Of a DNA stretch of 64,000 nucleotides, positions 28,954 to 36,391 are shown in pieces. The stretch spans positions 1,754,824 to 1,818,823 of the forward strand of contig NZ_KI911559.1 of NCBI RefSeq assembly GCF_000515255.1. The letters are read 5' to 3'. The notes under the pieces were generated by a model. That model worked only from the letters and a program-made list of their open reading frames with translations. It was not told the origin of the DNA and did not search any database. The position numbers and the translations under genes were made by a program. This DNA comes from Rhodovibrio salinarum DSM 9154. Its GTDB lineage: Bacteria > Pseudomonadota > Alphaproteobacteria > Kiloniellales > Rhodovibrionaceae. Numbering within the stretch: the stretch's first letter is position 1; the number at the start of each line of letters is the position of its first letter.

Positions 28954-29052
28954 TGTCGCACCCTGAAGCGTTGCAAATCGAAACGTGTGGCAGACACAGT
29001 GTCTCATTTTGCAACGGATATTCGGCCAACGCACCTCAAGTGCACTGTCGCA
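28954..29052 (+). repeat. Repeated TGTCGCA elements upstream of acxA
   Basis: TGTCGCA occurs at 28954-28960 and 29046-29052 on the same strand, 92 bases apart, upstream of the -24 box. They could be halves of an activator site, but no inverted partner accompanies them. Confidence 0.35.
28969..29016. promoter_or_regulatory. Inverted repeats, candidate upstream activator site of acxABC
   Basis: CGTTGCAAA (28969-28977) and TTTGCAACG (29008-29016) are exact inverted 9-mers. Between them lies AGACAC-A-GTGTCT (28992-29004), a palindrome with one central base. They are about 125-170 bases upstream of the -24 box, a usual distance for a sigma54 activator site reached by looping. Confidence 0.5.
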
Positions 29053-29139
29053 AGTTTTTTTGCCGGGGAACGGCAAACGCGTGGCGATACGCAGCAGAGA
29101 CGACGGCTGCCAGGGTCCAGAGCGGGCACGAAAGGTCTC

Positions 29140-29156
29140 TTGGCATGCGGCTTGCT
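29140..29156 (+). promoter_or_regulatory. Sigma54 (-24/-12) promoter of acxABC
   Basis: TTGGCATGCGGCTTGCT has the GG (29142-29143) and GC (29154-29155) separated by ten bases, and matches YTGGCACG-N4-TTGCW nearly throughout. The predicted start is near 29167. A sigma54 activator is encoded divergently, so the pairing is coherent. Confidence 0.8.
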
Positions 29157-29239
29157 GATTAGAAGCGCGACCGGCGGCCGAGACGCCGTTGGGCACAAAG
29201 CAAATAAAAGCAACGCATACCAAGCGGGAGGGCTCGCTC

Positions 29240-31387
29240 TTGAGCGTACAGAACATTCGAGACGTCCAGGTCCTTGGCATCGATGCCGGCGGGACCATGA
29301 CGGACACCTTCTTTGTCGACCGCAACGGAGAGTTCGTGGTCGGCAAGGCACAAACCACTCCGAAGAATGAATCCCTCGGCCTGCTGGAATCCAGTCAGGA
29401 CGCGCTTGCGCACTGGGACATGGATCTGAAGGAGGCGTTCCAGACCCTGCGCACGGGTGTCTACTCAGGTACGGCGATGCTCAACCGTGTCGTGCAGCGC
29501 CAGGGTCTGCGATGCGGCCTGATCGTCAATGCCGGTATGGAAGATTTTCACCGGATGGGCCGGGCGATCCAGAGCTATCTCGGCTATGCCTACGAGGACC
29601 GCATCCATCTGAACACGCACCGATACGATCCACCGCTCGTGCCGCGCGAGCGCACCCGGGGGGTGGTCGAGCGGATCGACATGATGGGCGAAGTTGTGAT
29701 TCCGCTGCGCGAAGACAGCGCCCGCGCGGCCGCCCGCGATCTCATCAAGCAGGAGGTCGAGGGCATCGTGATCAGCCTGCTGCACTCCTACAAGAACCCG
29801 ACGCACGAACGCCGCGTGCGGGACATCGTGGAGGAGGAGGTCGCCGCGGCCGGCGCGCAGATTCCGGTGTTCGCCTCCGCCGACTATTACCCGCTACGCA
29901 AGGAGACGCACCGGACCAACACCACGATCCTGGAGGCCTACGCTGCGGAGCCGTCCCGTCAGACGCTGGCGCAGATCACCGAGGCGTTCCAGGATCAGGG
30001 CGCCAAGTTCGATTTCCGGGTGATGGCGACCCACGGCGGCACGATCTCGCGCAAAGCTCAGGAACTTGCGCGTACCATCGTCTCCGGGCCGATCGGCGGC
30101 GTCATCGGTGCCAAGTATCTGGGCGAGACGCTTGGCTACAAGAACATCGTCTGCTCGGACATCGGCGGCACGTCTTTTGATCTGTCGCTGATCACGCAAG
30201 GCAATCTTGTCATCCGCAGCGATCCGGACATGGCCCGGTTGGTGCTGTCACTGCCGCTGGTGGCGCTGGACTCGGTCGGTGCGGGCGCAGGCAGCTATGT
30301 GCGCCTCGATCCCTACACCCACGCGATCCAACTCGGCCCCGAGAGTGCTGGCTATCGCGTTGGCGTCTGCTGGGCGGACAGCGGGATCGACACGGTTACG
30401 ATCTCCGACTGCCACCTGGTTCTGGGCTACATCAACCCGGACAACTTCCTGGGCGGTCAGATCAAGCTCGACCGCGAGCGCGCGGTCGCAGCGATCCGCG
30501 AGCAGGTGGCCGACCCGCTCGGGCTGTCGGTCGAGGACGCGGCGGCCGGTGTGATCGAGCTGATGGATCAGGATCTGCGCGATCACATGAAGTCGATGAT
30601 TTCCGCCAAGGGGTACAGCCCGGCGAGTTTCACCTGCTTCTCCTACGGCGGGGCCGGTCCGGTGCACTGTTACGGCTATACCGAAGGGCTCGGCTTCGAG
30701 GACGTGATCGTCCCCGCCTGGGCGGCCGGCTTCTCGGCGTTCGGGTGTGCCGCGGCGGATTTCGAATACCGCTACGACAAGAGCATGGACATCAACGTGC
30801 CCCCGGATGCGAGCCATGCCGAGAAGATCAAGGCGGCAGCCGATCTGCAGGCGGCTTGGGACGAGTTGAGCGAGAACGTCCTGCAGGAGTTCGAAGCCAA
30901 CGGCTTCACGCGCAAGGACGTCACGCTGCAGCCGGCCTTCCGGATGCAATACCGAGGCCAGCTCAACGACCTCGAGATCGACTCTCCGATCGCGAAGGCC
31001 GAAGGGACGGACGGTTGGGACCAACTGGTCGACGGCTTCAACGACGCCTACGCCCAGGTCTATTCGGCCTCCGCCCGCTCGCAGGAACTCGGCTACTCGG
31101 TCACCTCGGCGATCATGCGCGGCAAGGTCGAGATCTCCAAGCCGAACATCCCGACCGAGGAGATCCAGGGCGAGACGCCGCCAAAAGAAGCTGAACTCGG
31201 CACCCGCAAGTTCTACCGCAAGGGCAAGTGGGTGGATGCCCGGCTGCTGCAGATGGAAACGCTGCTGCCGGGTAACAAGATCGTCGGGCCGGCGATCATC
31301 GAGTCCGATGCCACGACGTTCGTCGTGCCCGGCGGTTTCGAGACCAGGCTCGACGAGCACCGTCTGTTCCACCTGCGCGAACTCTAA
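29240..31387 (+). CDS. acxA: Acetone carboxylase beta subunit (HyuA-like ATPase)
   Basis: Encodes 715 residues. The N-terminal VLGIDAGGTMTDTFFVDRNGEFVVGKAQTTP and the central IVCSDIGGTSFDLSLI are the actin-like ATPase motifs of hydantoinase A. LIVNAGMEDFHRMGRAIQSYLGYAYEDRI and GYSPASFTCFSYGGAGPVH match acetone carboxylase beta. Acetone carboxylase makes acetoacetate from acetone and bicarbonate at the cost of two ATP. TTG at 29240 is the start: GGGAGG (29225-29230) is 9 bases upstream. It is the first gene of acxABC, controlled from the sigma54 promoter. No acetone-forming gene or thiolase is nearby. Confidence 0.93.
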   Translation: MSVQNIRDVQVLGIDAGGTMTDTFFVDRNGEFVVGKAQTTPKNESLGLLESSQDALAHWDMDLKEAFQTLRTGVYSGTAMLNRVVQRQGLRCGLIVNAGMEDFHRMGRAIQSYLGYAYEDRIHLNTHRYDPPLVPRERTRGVVERIDMMGEVVIPLREDSARAAARDLIKQEVEGIVISLLHSYKNPTHERRVRDIVEEEVAAAGAQIPVFASADYYPLRKETHRTNTTILEAYAAEPSRQTLAQITEAFQDQGAKFDFRVMATHGGTISRKAQELARTIVSGPIGGVIGAKYLGETLGYKNIVCSDIGGTSFDLSLITQGNLVIRSDPDMARLVLSLPLVALDSVGAGAGSYVRLDPYTHAIQLGPESAGYRVGVCWADSGIDTVTISDCHLVLGYINPDNFLGGQIKLDRERAVAAIREQVADPLGLSVEDAAAGVIELMDQDLRDHMKSMISAKGYSPASFTCFSYGGAGPVHCYGYTEGLGFEDVIVPAWAAGFSAFGCAAADFEYRYDKSMDINVPPDASHAEKIKAAADLQAAWDELSENVLQEFEANGFTRKDVTLQPAFRMQYRGQLNDLEIDSPIAKAEGTDGWDQLVDGFNDAYAQVYSASARSQELGYSVTSAIMRGKVEISKPNIPTEEIQGETPPKEAELGTRKFYRKGKWVDARLLQMETLLPGNKIVGPAIIESDATTFVVPGGFETRLDEHRLFHLREL

Positions 31388-31452
31388 TCGGACGTCCGGG
31401 ACAACGGACGCTCTCTTAAACAAACGCGTTCTCAATTTGGGGAGGACACGCG

Positions 31453-33771
31453 ATGAAGGACGATGTGAAGTCCGCGCGCGGAATCGTGCGCGGCGGCGAG
31501 AAGCTGAAACAGCACCGCGATCGGATACTCGAGGCGACGCGCGAAAACGGTTGCTACGCGGGCTTGAGTTCCTGCGAGCTGCGCGAACGCAATCCGATCC
31601 ATTACAACAAGCTGTTCTCGCGGCTGCGTGCCGGCGTCGTCGAAGCGCGTGAGACGGCTAAGAAGATCGCCGCCTCGCCGATCGTCGAGCAGGAGGGTGA
31701 GCTGTGCTTCACCCTCTACAACGCTGCCGGCGACTGCGTATTAACGTCCACCGGGATCATCATTCACGTCGGCACCATGGGTGCGGCGATCAAATACATG
31801 ATCGAGAACGGCTGGGAAGAAAACCCAGGCGTCAATCCGGGCGACGTGTTCTGCAACAACGACTGTCTGATCGGCAACGTCCACCCTTGCGACATTCATA
31901 CCATCGTGCCGATCTTCCACCAGGACGAGTTGATCGGATGGGTCGGCGGGGTCACGCACGTGATCGATACCGGCGCGGTCGGCCCCGGATCGATGACCAC
32001 CGGCCAGGTGCAGCGCTTCGGCGACGGGTATCAGATCACCTGCCGCAAGATCGGCGAAAACGACGAGCTGTTCCGCGACTGGCAGCATGAGAGTCAGCGC
32101 ATGGTCCGGACCACGCGCTATTGGATGCTGGACGAGCGGACCCGGCTGGCCGGCTGCCACATGATCCGGGATCTCGTGCACGACGTGATCGCGGAAGAAG
32201 GGATCGAGTCCTACTGGCAGTTCGCCTACGAGGCGATCGAGCACGGACGGATCGGGCTTCGCAACCGGGTTAAGGCGATGACGATTCCCGGCAAGTACCG
32301 GCAGGTCGGCTTCGTCGACGTCCCCTACAGCCATGAGGACGTCCGGGTTCCCTCCGACTTCGCCAAGGTCGACAGCATCATGCATACCCCCTCGGAGATC
32401 GAGATCCGGGCGGACGGCAGTTGGCGGCTCGATTTCGAGGGCAGCAGCCGCTGGGGCTGGCACACCTACAACGCGCACCAGGTGAGTTTCACGTCGGGCA
32501 TCTGGGTGATGATGACCCAGACCTTGATCCCGACGGAGCTGATCAACGATGGGGCGGCGTACGGGACCGAGTTCCGGCTGCCCAAAGGCACCTGGATGAA
32601 CCCGGACGACCGGCGTGTCGCGTTCGCTTACTCTTGGCATTTCCTGGTTTCTTCTTGGACCGCGCTGTGGCGGGGGCTCAGCCGGGCGTACTTCGGCCGC
32701 GGCTTCCTGGAGGAAGTCAACGCCGGCAACGCCAACACGTCGAACTGGCTGCAGGGCGGCGGCTTCAATCAGTACGACGAGATTCACGCCGTGAACTCGT
32801 TCGAGTCGGCTGCCGAAGGGGTCGGAGCGTCCGCTGTGAAGGATGGCATCGACCATGCGGCCGCGATCTGGAACCCCGAAGGCGACATGGGGGACATGGA
32901 GATTTGGGAACTCGCCGAGCCCCTGGTCTACCTCGGGCGCAACATCAAGGCGAACTCTGGCGGTTACGGGAAGTATCGGGGTGGCTGCGGCTTCGAGAGT
33001 CTGCGCATGGTCTGGAATGCCAAGGACTGGACCATGTTCTTCATGGGCAATGGTCACATTACCTCGGACTGGGGGCTGATGGGCGGTTATCCATCGGCCG
33101 CAGGTTACCGCTTCGCGGCCCACAAGACCGGCCTGAAGGAGCGGATTCAAAACGGAGATCCACTGCCGTTCGGCGGCGACGCCGATCCCAACGCGCGGCG
33201 CCTGGAGAGCCTTCTCGCGTCGACCGCGCAGATCAAGCGGGACAAGCAAGCGATCACCACCGAGGAGATGTTCGCGGACTATGACCTGTACCTGAACTAC
33301 CTCCGGGGCGGACCGGGCTTCGGCGACCCGATCGAACGAGACCCCGAGAGTGTCGCGGCGGATCTGAACGGCGGCTACCTGCTGCCGCGCTTTGCCGAGC
33401 AGGCTTACGGGGTCGTCGTCGCGCAGGACGGCGATGGCAGTTGGTACGTCGATGCCAAGGCGACGGAGGCCCGGCGGGCAGAGATCCGCAAGGACCGGCT
33501 GGCCAAGGCGCAGCCGACCCGCGCATGGATCAAGCAGGAGCGCGAGCGCATCCTGCACAAGCAGGGGGCGGACGATACAGTGAAGCAGATGTTCGCCTCG
33601 TCCTTCCGTCTGGGTCCGCGATTCTACCAGGAATTCAAGACGTTCTGGGAACTGCCCGAGGATTGGCAGCTGGTCGAGGAAGAACTCGATCGTCCGAGTT
33701 ACGGCGCGCACTACGCGATGGACATCTCGGAACTGCCAGACGTGCACCCGGTCCAGTTGGTCGAAGAGTAG
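31453..33771 (+). CDS. acxB: Acetone carboxylase alpha subunit (HyuB-like, Mn site)
   Basis: Encodes 772 residues, the large subunit where carboxylation occurs. GNVHPCDIHTIVP has H144 and D147, and GGVTHVIDTGA has H169. They sit 25 residues apart, as the Mn-binding H150, D153 and H175 do in the Xanthobacter enzyme, as I recall it. Also conserved are NNDCLIGNVHPCDIH and GGGFNQYDEIHAVNSFESAAEG. It follows acxA after 65 bases. All three ligands are present, so activity is expected. A GC-rich hairpin sits after the stop, before acxC. Confidence 0.93.
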   Translation: MKDDVKSARGIVRGGEKLKQHRDRILEATRENGCYAGLSSCELRERNPIHYNKLFSRLRAGVVEARETAKKIAASPIVEQEGELCFTLYNAAGDCVLTSTGIIIHVGTMGAAIKYMIENGWEENPGVNPGDVFCNNDCLIGNVHPCDIHTIVPIFHQDELIGWVGGVTHVIDTGAVGPGSMTTGQVQRFGDGYQITCRKIGENDELFRDWQHESQRMVRTTRYWMLDERTRLAGCHMIRDLVHDVIAEEGIESYWQFAYEAIEHGRIGLRNRVKAMTIPGKYRQVGFVDVPYSHEDVRVPSDFAKVDSIMHTPSEIEIRADGSWRLDFEGSSRWGWHTYNAHQVSFTSGIWVMMTQTLIPTELINDGAAYGTEFRLPKGTWMNPDDRRVAFAYSWHFLVSSWTALWRGLSRAYFGRGFLEEVNAGNANTSNWLQGGGFNQYDEIHAVNSFESAAEGVGASAVKDGIDHAAAIWNPEGDMGDMEIWELAEPLVYLGRNIKANSGGYGKYRGGCGFESLRMVWNAKDWTMFFMGNGHITSDWGLMGGYPSAAGYRFAAHKTGLKERIQNGDPLPFGGDADPNARRLESLLASTAQIKRDKQAITTEEMFADYDLYLNYLRGGPGFGDPIERDPESVAADLNGGYLLPRFAEQAYGVVVAQDGDGSWYVDAKATEARRAEIRKDRLAKAQPTRAWIKQERERILHKQGADDTVKQMFASSFRLGPRFYQEFKTFWELPEDWQLVEEELDRPSYGAHYAMDISELPDVHPVQLVEE

Positions 33772-33782
33772 GTCCTGGCGAA

Positions 33783-33814
33783 GGGGCCGGGACGGAAACC
33801 CAGTCCGCGGCCCC
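33783..33814 (+). other. Hairpin between acxB and acxC
   Basis: GGGGCC (33783-33788) pairs with GGCCCC (33809-33814) and GGAC with GTCC inside, with one bulged base. It may be an mRNA stabiliser or a subunit-ratio signal; no T tract follows. Confidence 0.45.
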
Positions 33815-33870
33815 CGCCTGTCTTGTCATTCCTGAACAACGGATCGCGCTTACCGAAAGGACGATACGTC

Positions 33871-34371
33871 ATGTCTTACAGCCGCAAGAAGATCGAGGAA
33901 CTGATCGACGGCACGATCGACCCCGACACGCTGCACACCATGCTCTCGGCCCCGAAGGATCAGGACCGGTTCACGAAGTATCTTGAAATCCTGCAGGAAC
34001 GGGTGCCGTGGGACGATCCGATTCTGCTGCCCTATGGCCCGCACCTCTACTGCGTGCAGAAGAAGGAGACCAAGCAGTGGGTCATTCGGTGCGGGTGCGG
34101 TCACGAGTTCTGTGACCAATCCGAGAACTGGAAACTGAGCGCCGTGGTCAATGTACGCGATACACCGGAGGAGATGGCGGAACTCTACCCGGATTTGATG
34201 GCGCCGACATCCAGTTGGCAGGTCATCCGCGAGTACTTCTGTCCGGAGTGCGGCACCCTGCACGATGTCGAGGCCCCGACACCCTGGTACCCCGTGATCA
34301 AGGATTTCGAACCCGACATCGAGGCTTTCTATCGGGACTGGCTGAAGTTGCAGGTGCCCGAGCGGGCGTAG
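33871..34371 (+). CDS. acxC: Acetone carboxylase gamma subunit
   Basis: Encodes 166 residues, the normal size of the small subunit. MSYSRKKIEELIDGTIDPDTL, the cysteines in CGCGHEFC and in REYFCPECGTLHDVEAPTPWYPVIKDF match the family, and the latter two likely bind zinc. ATG 33871 is chosen over an in-frame ATG at 33823 because it fits the family N-terminus and has AAAGGA upstream. Last gene of acxABC, closed by a terminator hairpin. Confidence 0.93.
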   Translation: MSYSRKKIEELIDGTIDPDTLHTMLSAPKDQDRFTKYLEILQERVPWDDPILLPYGPHLYCVQKKETKQWVIRCGCGHEFCDQSENWKLSAVVNVRDTPEEMAELYPDLMAPTSSWQVIREYFCPECGTLHDVEAPTPWYPVIKDFEPDIEAFYRDWLKLQVPERA

Positions 34372-34411
34372 GCGCTCTCGGGCGAGTTGGACGTCTTTTG
34401 GATTGAGGATA

Positions 34412-34459
34412 CGCCACCCGCGACGCTGGATCATCGGCGTGGCGGGTGGCGCTTTTGTT
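34412..34459 (+). terminator. Intrinsic terminator of acxABC
   Basis: A 14-15 bp stem (arms 34412-34426 and 34437-34451, one mismatch) with a 10-base loop, followed directly by CTTTTGTT. It sits about 40 bases past the acxC stop and is the only strong stop signal there. Confidence 0.8.
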
Positions 34460-34644
34460 CGTCGTTGCGCCGCATCCGCGTTGCACGGCACGTCGTTGCC
34501 CAGATCCCCGTGGACCGGATGCGCGCCGTTCGCTTGACCCGTCGGGCTTGCTAACGCCGCGTCGCGCGTATCGCCCCGGCCTGTCGGTCAAGGGTCCAGG
34601 CAGACGCATGGCCGCCATCGGGTTTTCCTGTTGCCTGGAAATGG

Positions 34645-34664
34645 TAAGCGTTGCTTATTATATG
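34645..34664 (+). promoter_or_regulatory. MarR operator and -10 region
   Basis: TAAGC-GTT-GCTTA (34645-34657) is a perfect 5-bp inverted repeat, directly abutting the AT-rich -10-like TTATATGC about 35-50 bases before the likely marR start. The placement suggests autorepression. Confidence 0.55.
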
Positions 34665-34693
34665 CTTGCGTTAGAGTCGAACGGAGCAGTGCA

Positions 34694-35179
34694 TTGGGCT
34701 TCGCCAACCAACCGAATCAAAGTCTGGGGTTCCTGTTGCACGACGTGCAGCGGCTGTTGCGTCGTAACTTCGCCCGTCGCACCCAGCATCTCGGCCTGAC
34801 CCAGGCGCAGTGGCAGACCTTGGCCTACCTAGCGCGCTGCGAGGGCATCAATCAGGCGAAGCTGGCGGAACTCTTGGATATCCAGCCCATCACCCTGACC
34901 CGGCAGATCGACCGGCTGGAAGCCTCAAACCTCGTGGAGCGGCAGCGGGATCCGGACGACCGCCGCGCCGTGCGGCTGTACCTGACCGAGGCGGCCACGC
35001 CGCTGCTTGAAAGCCTCTGGGCGTTTGCAGAGGAGACCCGGGAAGACGCGCTTGCCGGGGTTTCAGCGCAGACCCGCGAGACCTTGATCCAGACGCTGCA
35101 GGAGATGCGCCGCAATCTGAGCGACTGCGACGCCGAGGCACGGAGGCCATTCGTCGGCAAAGAGAAGAGTGAAACGTAA
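34694..35179 (+). CDS. MarR-family transcriptional regulator
   Basis: Encodes 161 residues from a TTG at 34694, with GGAG 7 bases upstream. An ATG at 34631 in frame overlaps the palindrome and gives an unconserved leader, so it is less likely. The winged HTH is LTQAQWQTLAYLARCEGINQAKLAELLDIQPITLTRQIDRLEASNLVERQRDPDDRRAVRLYLT, with the DxRR wing motif. It is followed by emrA after 6 bases, so it probably represses emrAB in response to a lipophilic ligand. Confidence 0.88.
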   Translation: MGFANQPNQSLGFLLHDVQRLLRRNFARRTQHLGLTQAQWQTLAYLARCEGINQAKLAELLDIQPITLTRQIDRLEASNLVERQRDPDDRRAVRLYLTEAATPLLESLWAFAEETREDALAGVSAQTRETLIQTLQEMRRNLSDCDAEARRPFVGKEKSET

Positions 35180-35185
35180 AACTAA

Positions 35186-36391
35186 ATGACCCAGGACACG
35201 CAGCCCCAGACCGCCCCAGATACCGAACAAACCGGCCGGGACGGGGCCTCATCAAGTTCATCCGCCCGCAAGCGTCGGCGGCGTTGGGTGCGCCCGCTGC
35301 TCTTGCTCGCCGGACCGTTGGCCGTCCTGGTCGGCGGCATCGCCTGGTATTACACCGGCGGCCGCTACGAGAGTACCACCAACGCTTATGTGCATGCCGA
35401 CATGGTCGCGATCAGTCCGGAGGTGAGCGGCCCGATCGCCGAGGTGAAGGTGGACGAGAACGAGGTGGTGCACAAAGGCGATGAGCTGTTCCGCATCGAG
35501 CAGCGGCCGTTCAAGCTTGCCGTTGCGCGCGCGGAAGCCGAGCTGCATTCGGTCCGCCAGGATATTCGCGCTCTAAAGGCGACCTATCAGGAGCAAAAGG
35601 AAAACCTGCAACTCGCCCGTATCCGGCGTGGGTTCGCCCAGCGCGATTTCGATCGCAAGAACAAGCTTAGCCGAACCAACGTCGTCTCCCAGGCCAAGCT
35701 GGACGAGGTGCAGAACGCGCTCGAGACCGCGCGGCAACAGGTGGCTGTTTCGAAGCAGGCCATGCAAGCCACGCGGGCTCAGCTGAGTGGCGACCCGGAC
35801 TTGCCGGTTGATCAGATGCCGAAGGTCAAATCGGCACAGGCGGCGCTGGAGAAAGCGCAGCTCGACCTTGCGCATACCACCGTCCCCGCGCCGTTCGATG
35901 GCATTGCCAGCAACACGCCGGAGCCGGGCCAATACGTCGGGCCGTCGGCATCAGTGATGAGCGTGGTCGCGACCCGCGGCGTGTGGGTCGACGCCAACTT
36001 CAAGGAAACGGCGTTGACCCACGTGGCCCCGGGCCAGGCAGTGGACATCCGGGTCGACACCTACCCAGGCCGGGTCTGGCACGGCACGGTTGCCAGCATC
36101 GCACCCGCCACCGGGTCGGAGTTCTCGGTGCTTCCGGCCCAGAACGTGACCGGCAACTGGGTGAAGGTGGTGCAGCGGATTCCCGTGCGCATCGCGGTCG
36201 AGACCCCGCGGGATGCCCCGCAACTGCGCTCGGGCATGAGCACCGAAGTCGAGATCGACACCCGCCATCGTCGTGAGCTGCCCGCGTTCGCGCGTAAGGC
36301 GTTGGCGTGGCTGGGGACGTTCCCCGAGACCGCGATGGCGAAGACGCCGGACCAGGCATCTAAGGCAGCTGGGGGCAGCGCCGGGCAATGA
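35186..36391 (+). CDS. emrA: HlyD/EmrA-type membrane fusion protein
   Basis: Encodes 401 residues. An N-terminal TM anchor (about 35-54) is followed by the periplasmic lipoyl half motifs (STTNAYVHADMVAISPEVSGPIAEVKVDENEVVHKGDELFRIEQ) and a long alpha-helical coiled coil (about 110-210). The second lipoyl half is APFDGIASNTPEPGQYV. This is the adaptor that links an MFS pump to an outer-membrane channel. Its stop overlaps the start of emrB (ATGA, 36388). No tolC-like gene is here. Confidence 0.92.
   Translation: MTQDTQPQTAPDTEQTGRDGASSSSSARKRRRRWVRPLLLLAGPLAVLVGGIAWYYTGGRYESTTNAYVHADMVAISPEVSGPIAEVKVDENEVVHKGDELFRIEQRPFKLAVARAEAELHSVRQDIRALKATYQEQKENLQLARIRRGFAQRDFDRKNKLSRTNVVSQAKLDEVQNALETARQQVAVSKQAMQATRAQLSGDPDLPVDQMPKVKSAQAALEKAQLDLAHTTVPAPFDGIASNTPEPGQYVGPSASVMSVVATRGVWVDANFKETALTHVAPGQAVDIRVDTYPGRVWHGTVASIAPATGSEFSVLPAQNVTGNWVKVVQRIPVRIAVETPRDAPQLRSGMSTEVEIDTRHRRELPAFARKALAWLGTFPETAMAKTPDQASKAAGGSAGQ

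Larger units (their letters stand above)
28802..29239. other. acxR-acxABC control region
   Basis: This 438-base divergent region contains a -24/-12 promoter, a 13-base palindrome and two pairs of repeats that could be activator sites. I see no gene in it. An oligo-T run (about 29056-29062) lies between them. Confidence 0.65.
34372..34693 (+). other. acxC-marR intergenic region
   Basis: About 320 bases. It contains the acx terminator and the marR promoter/operator. Nothing else is apparent. Confidence 0.6.
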
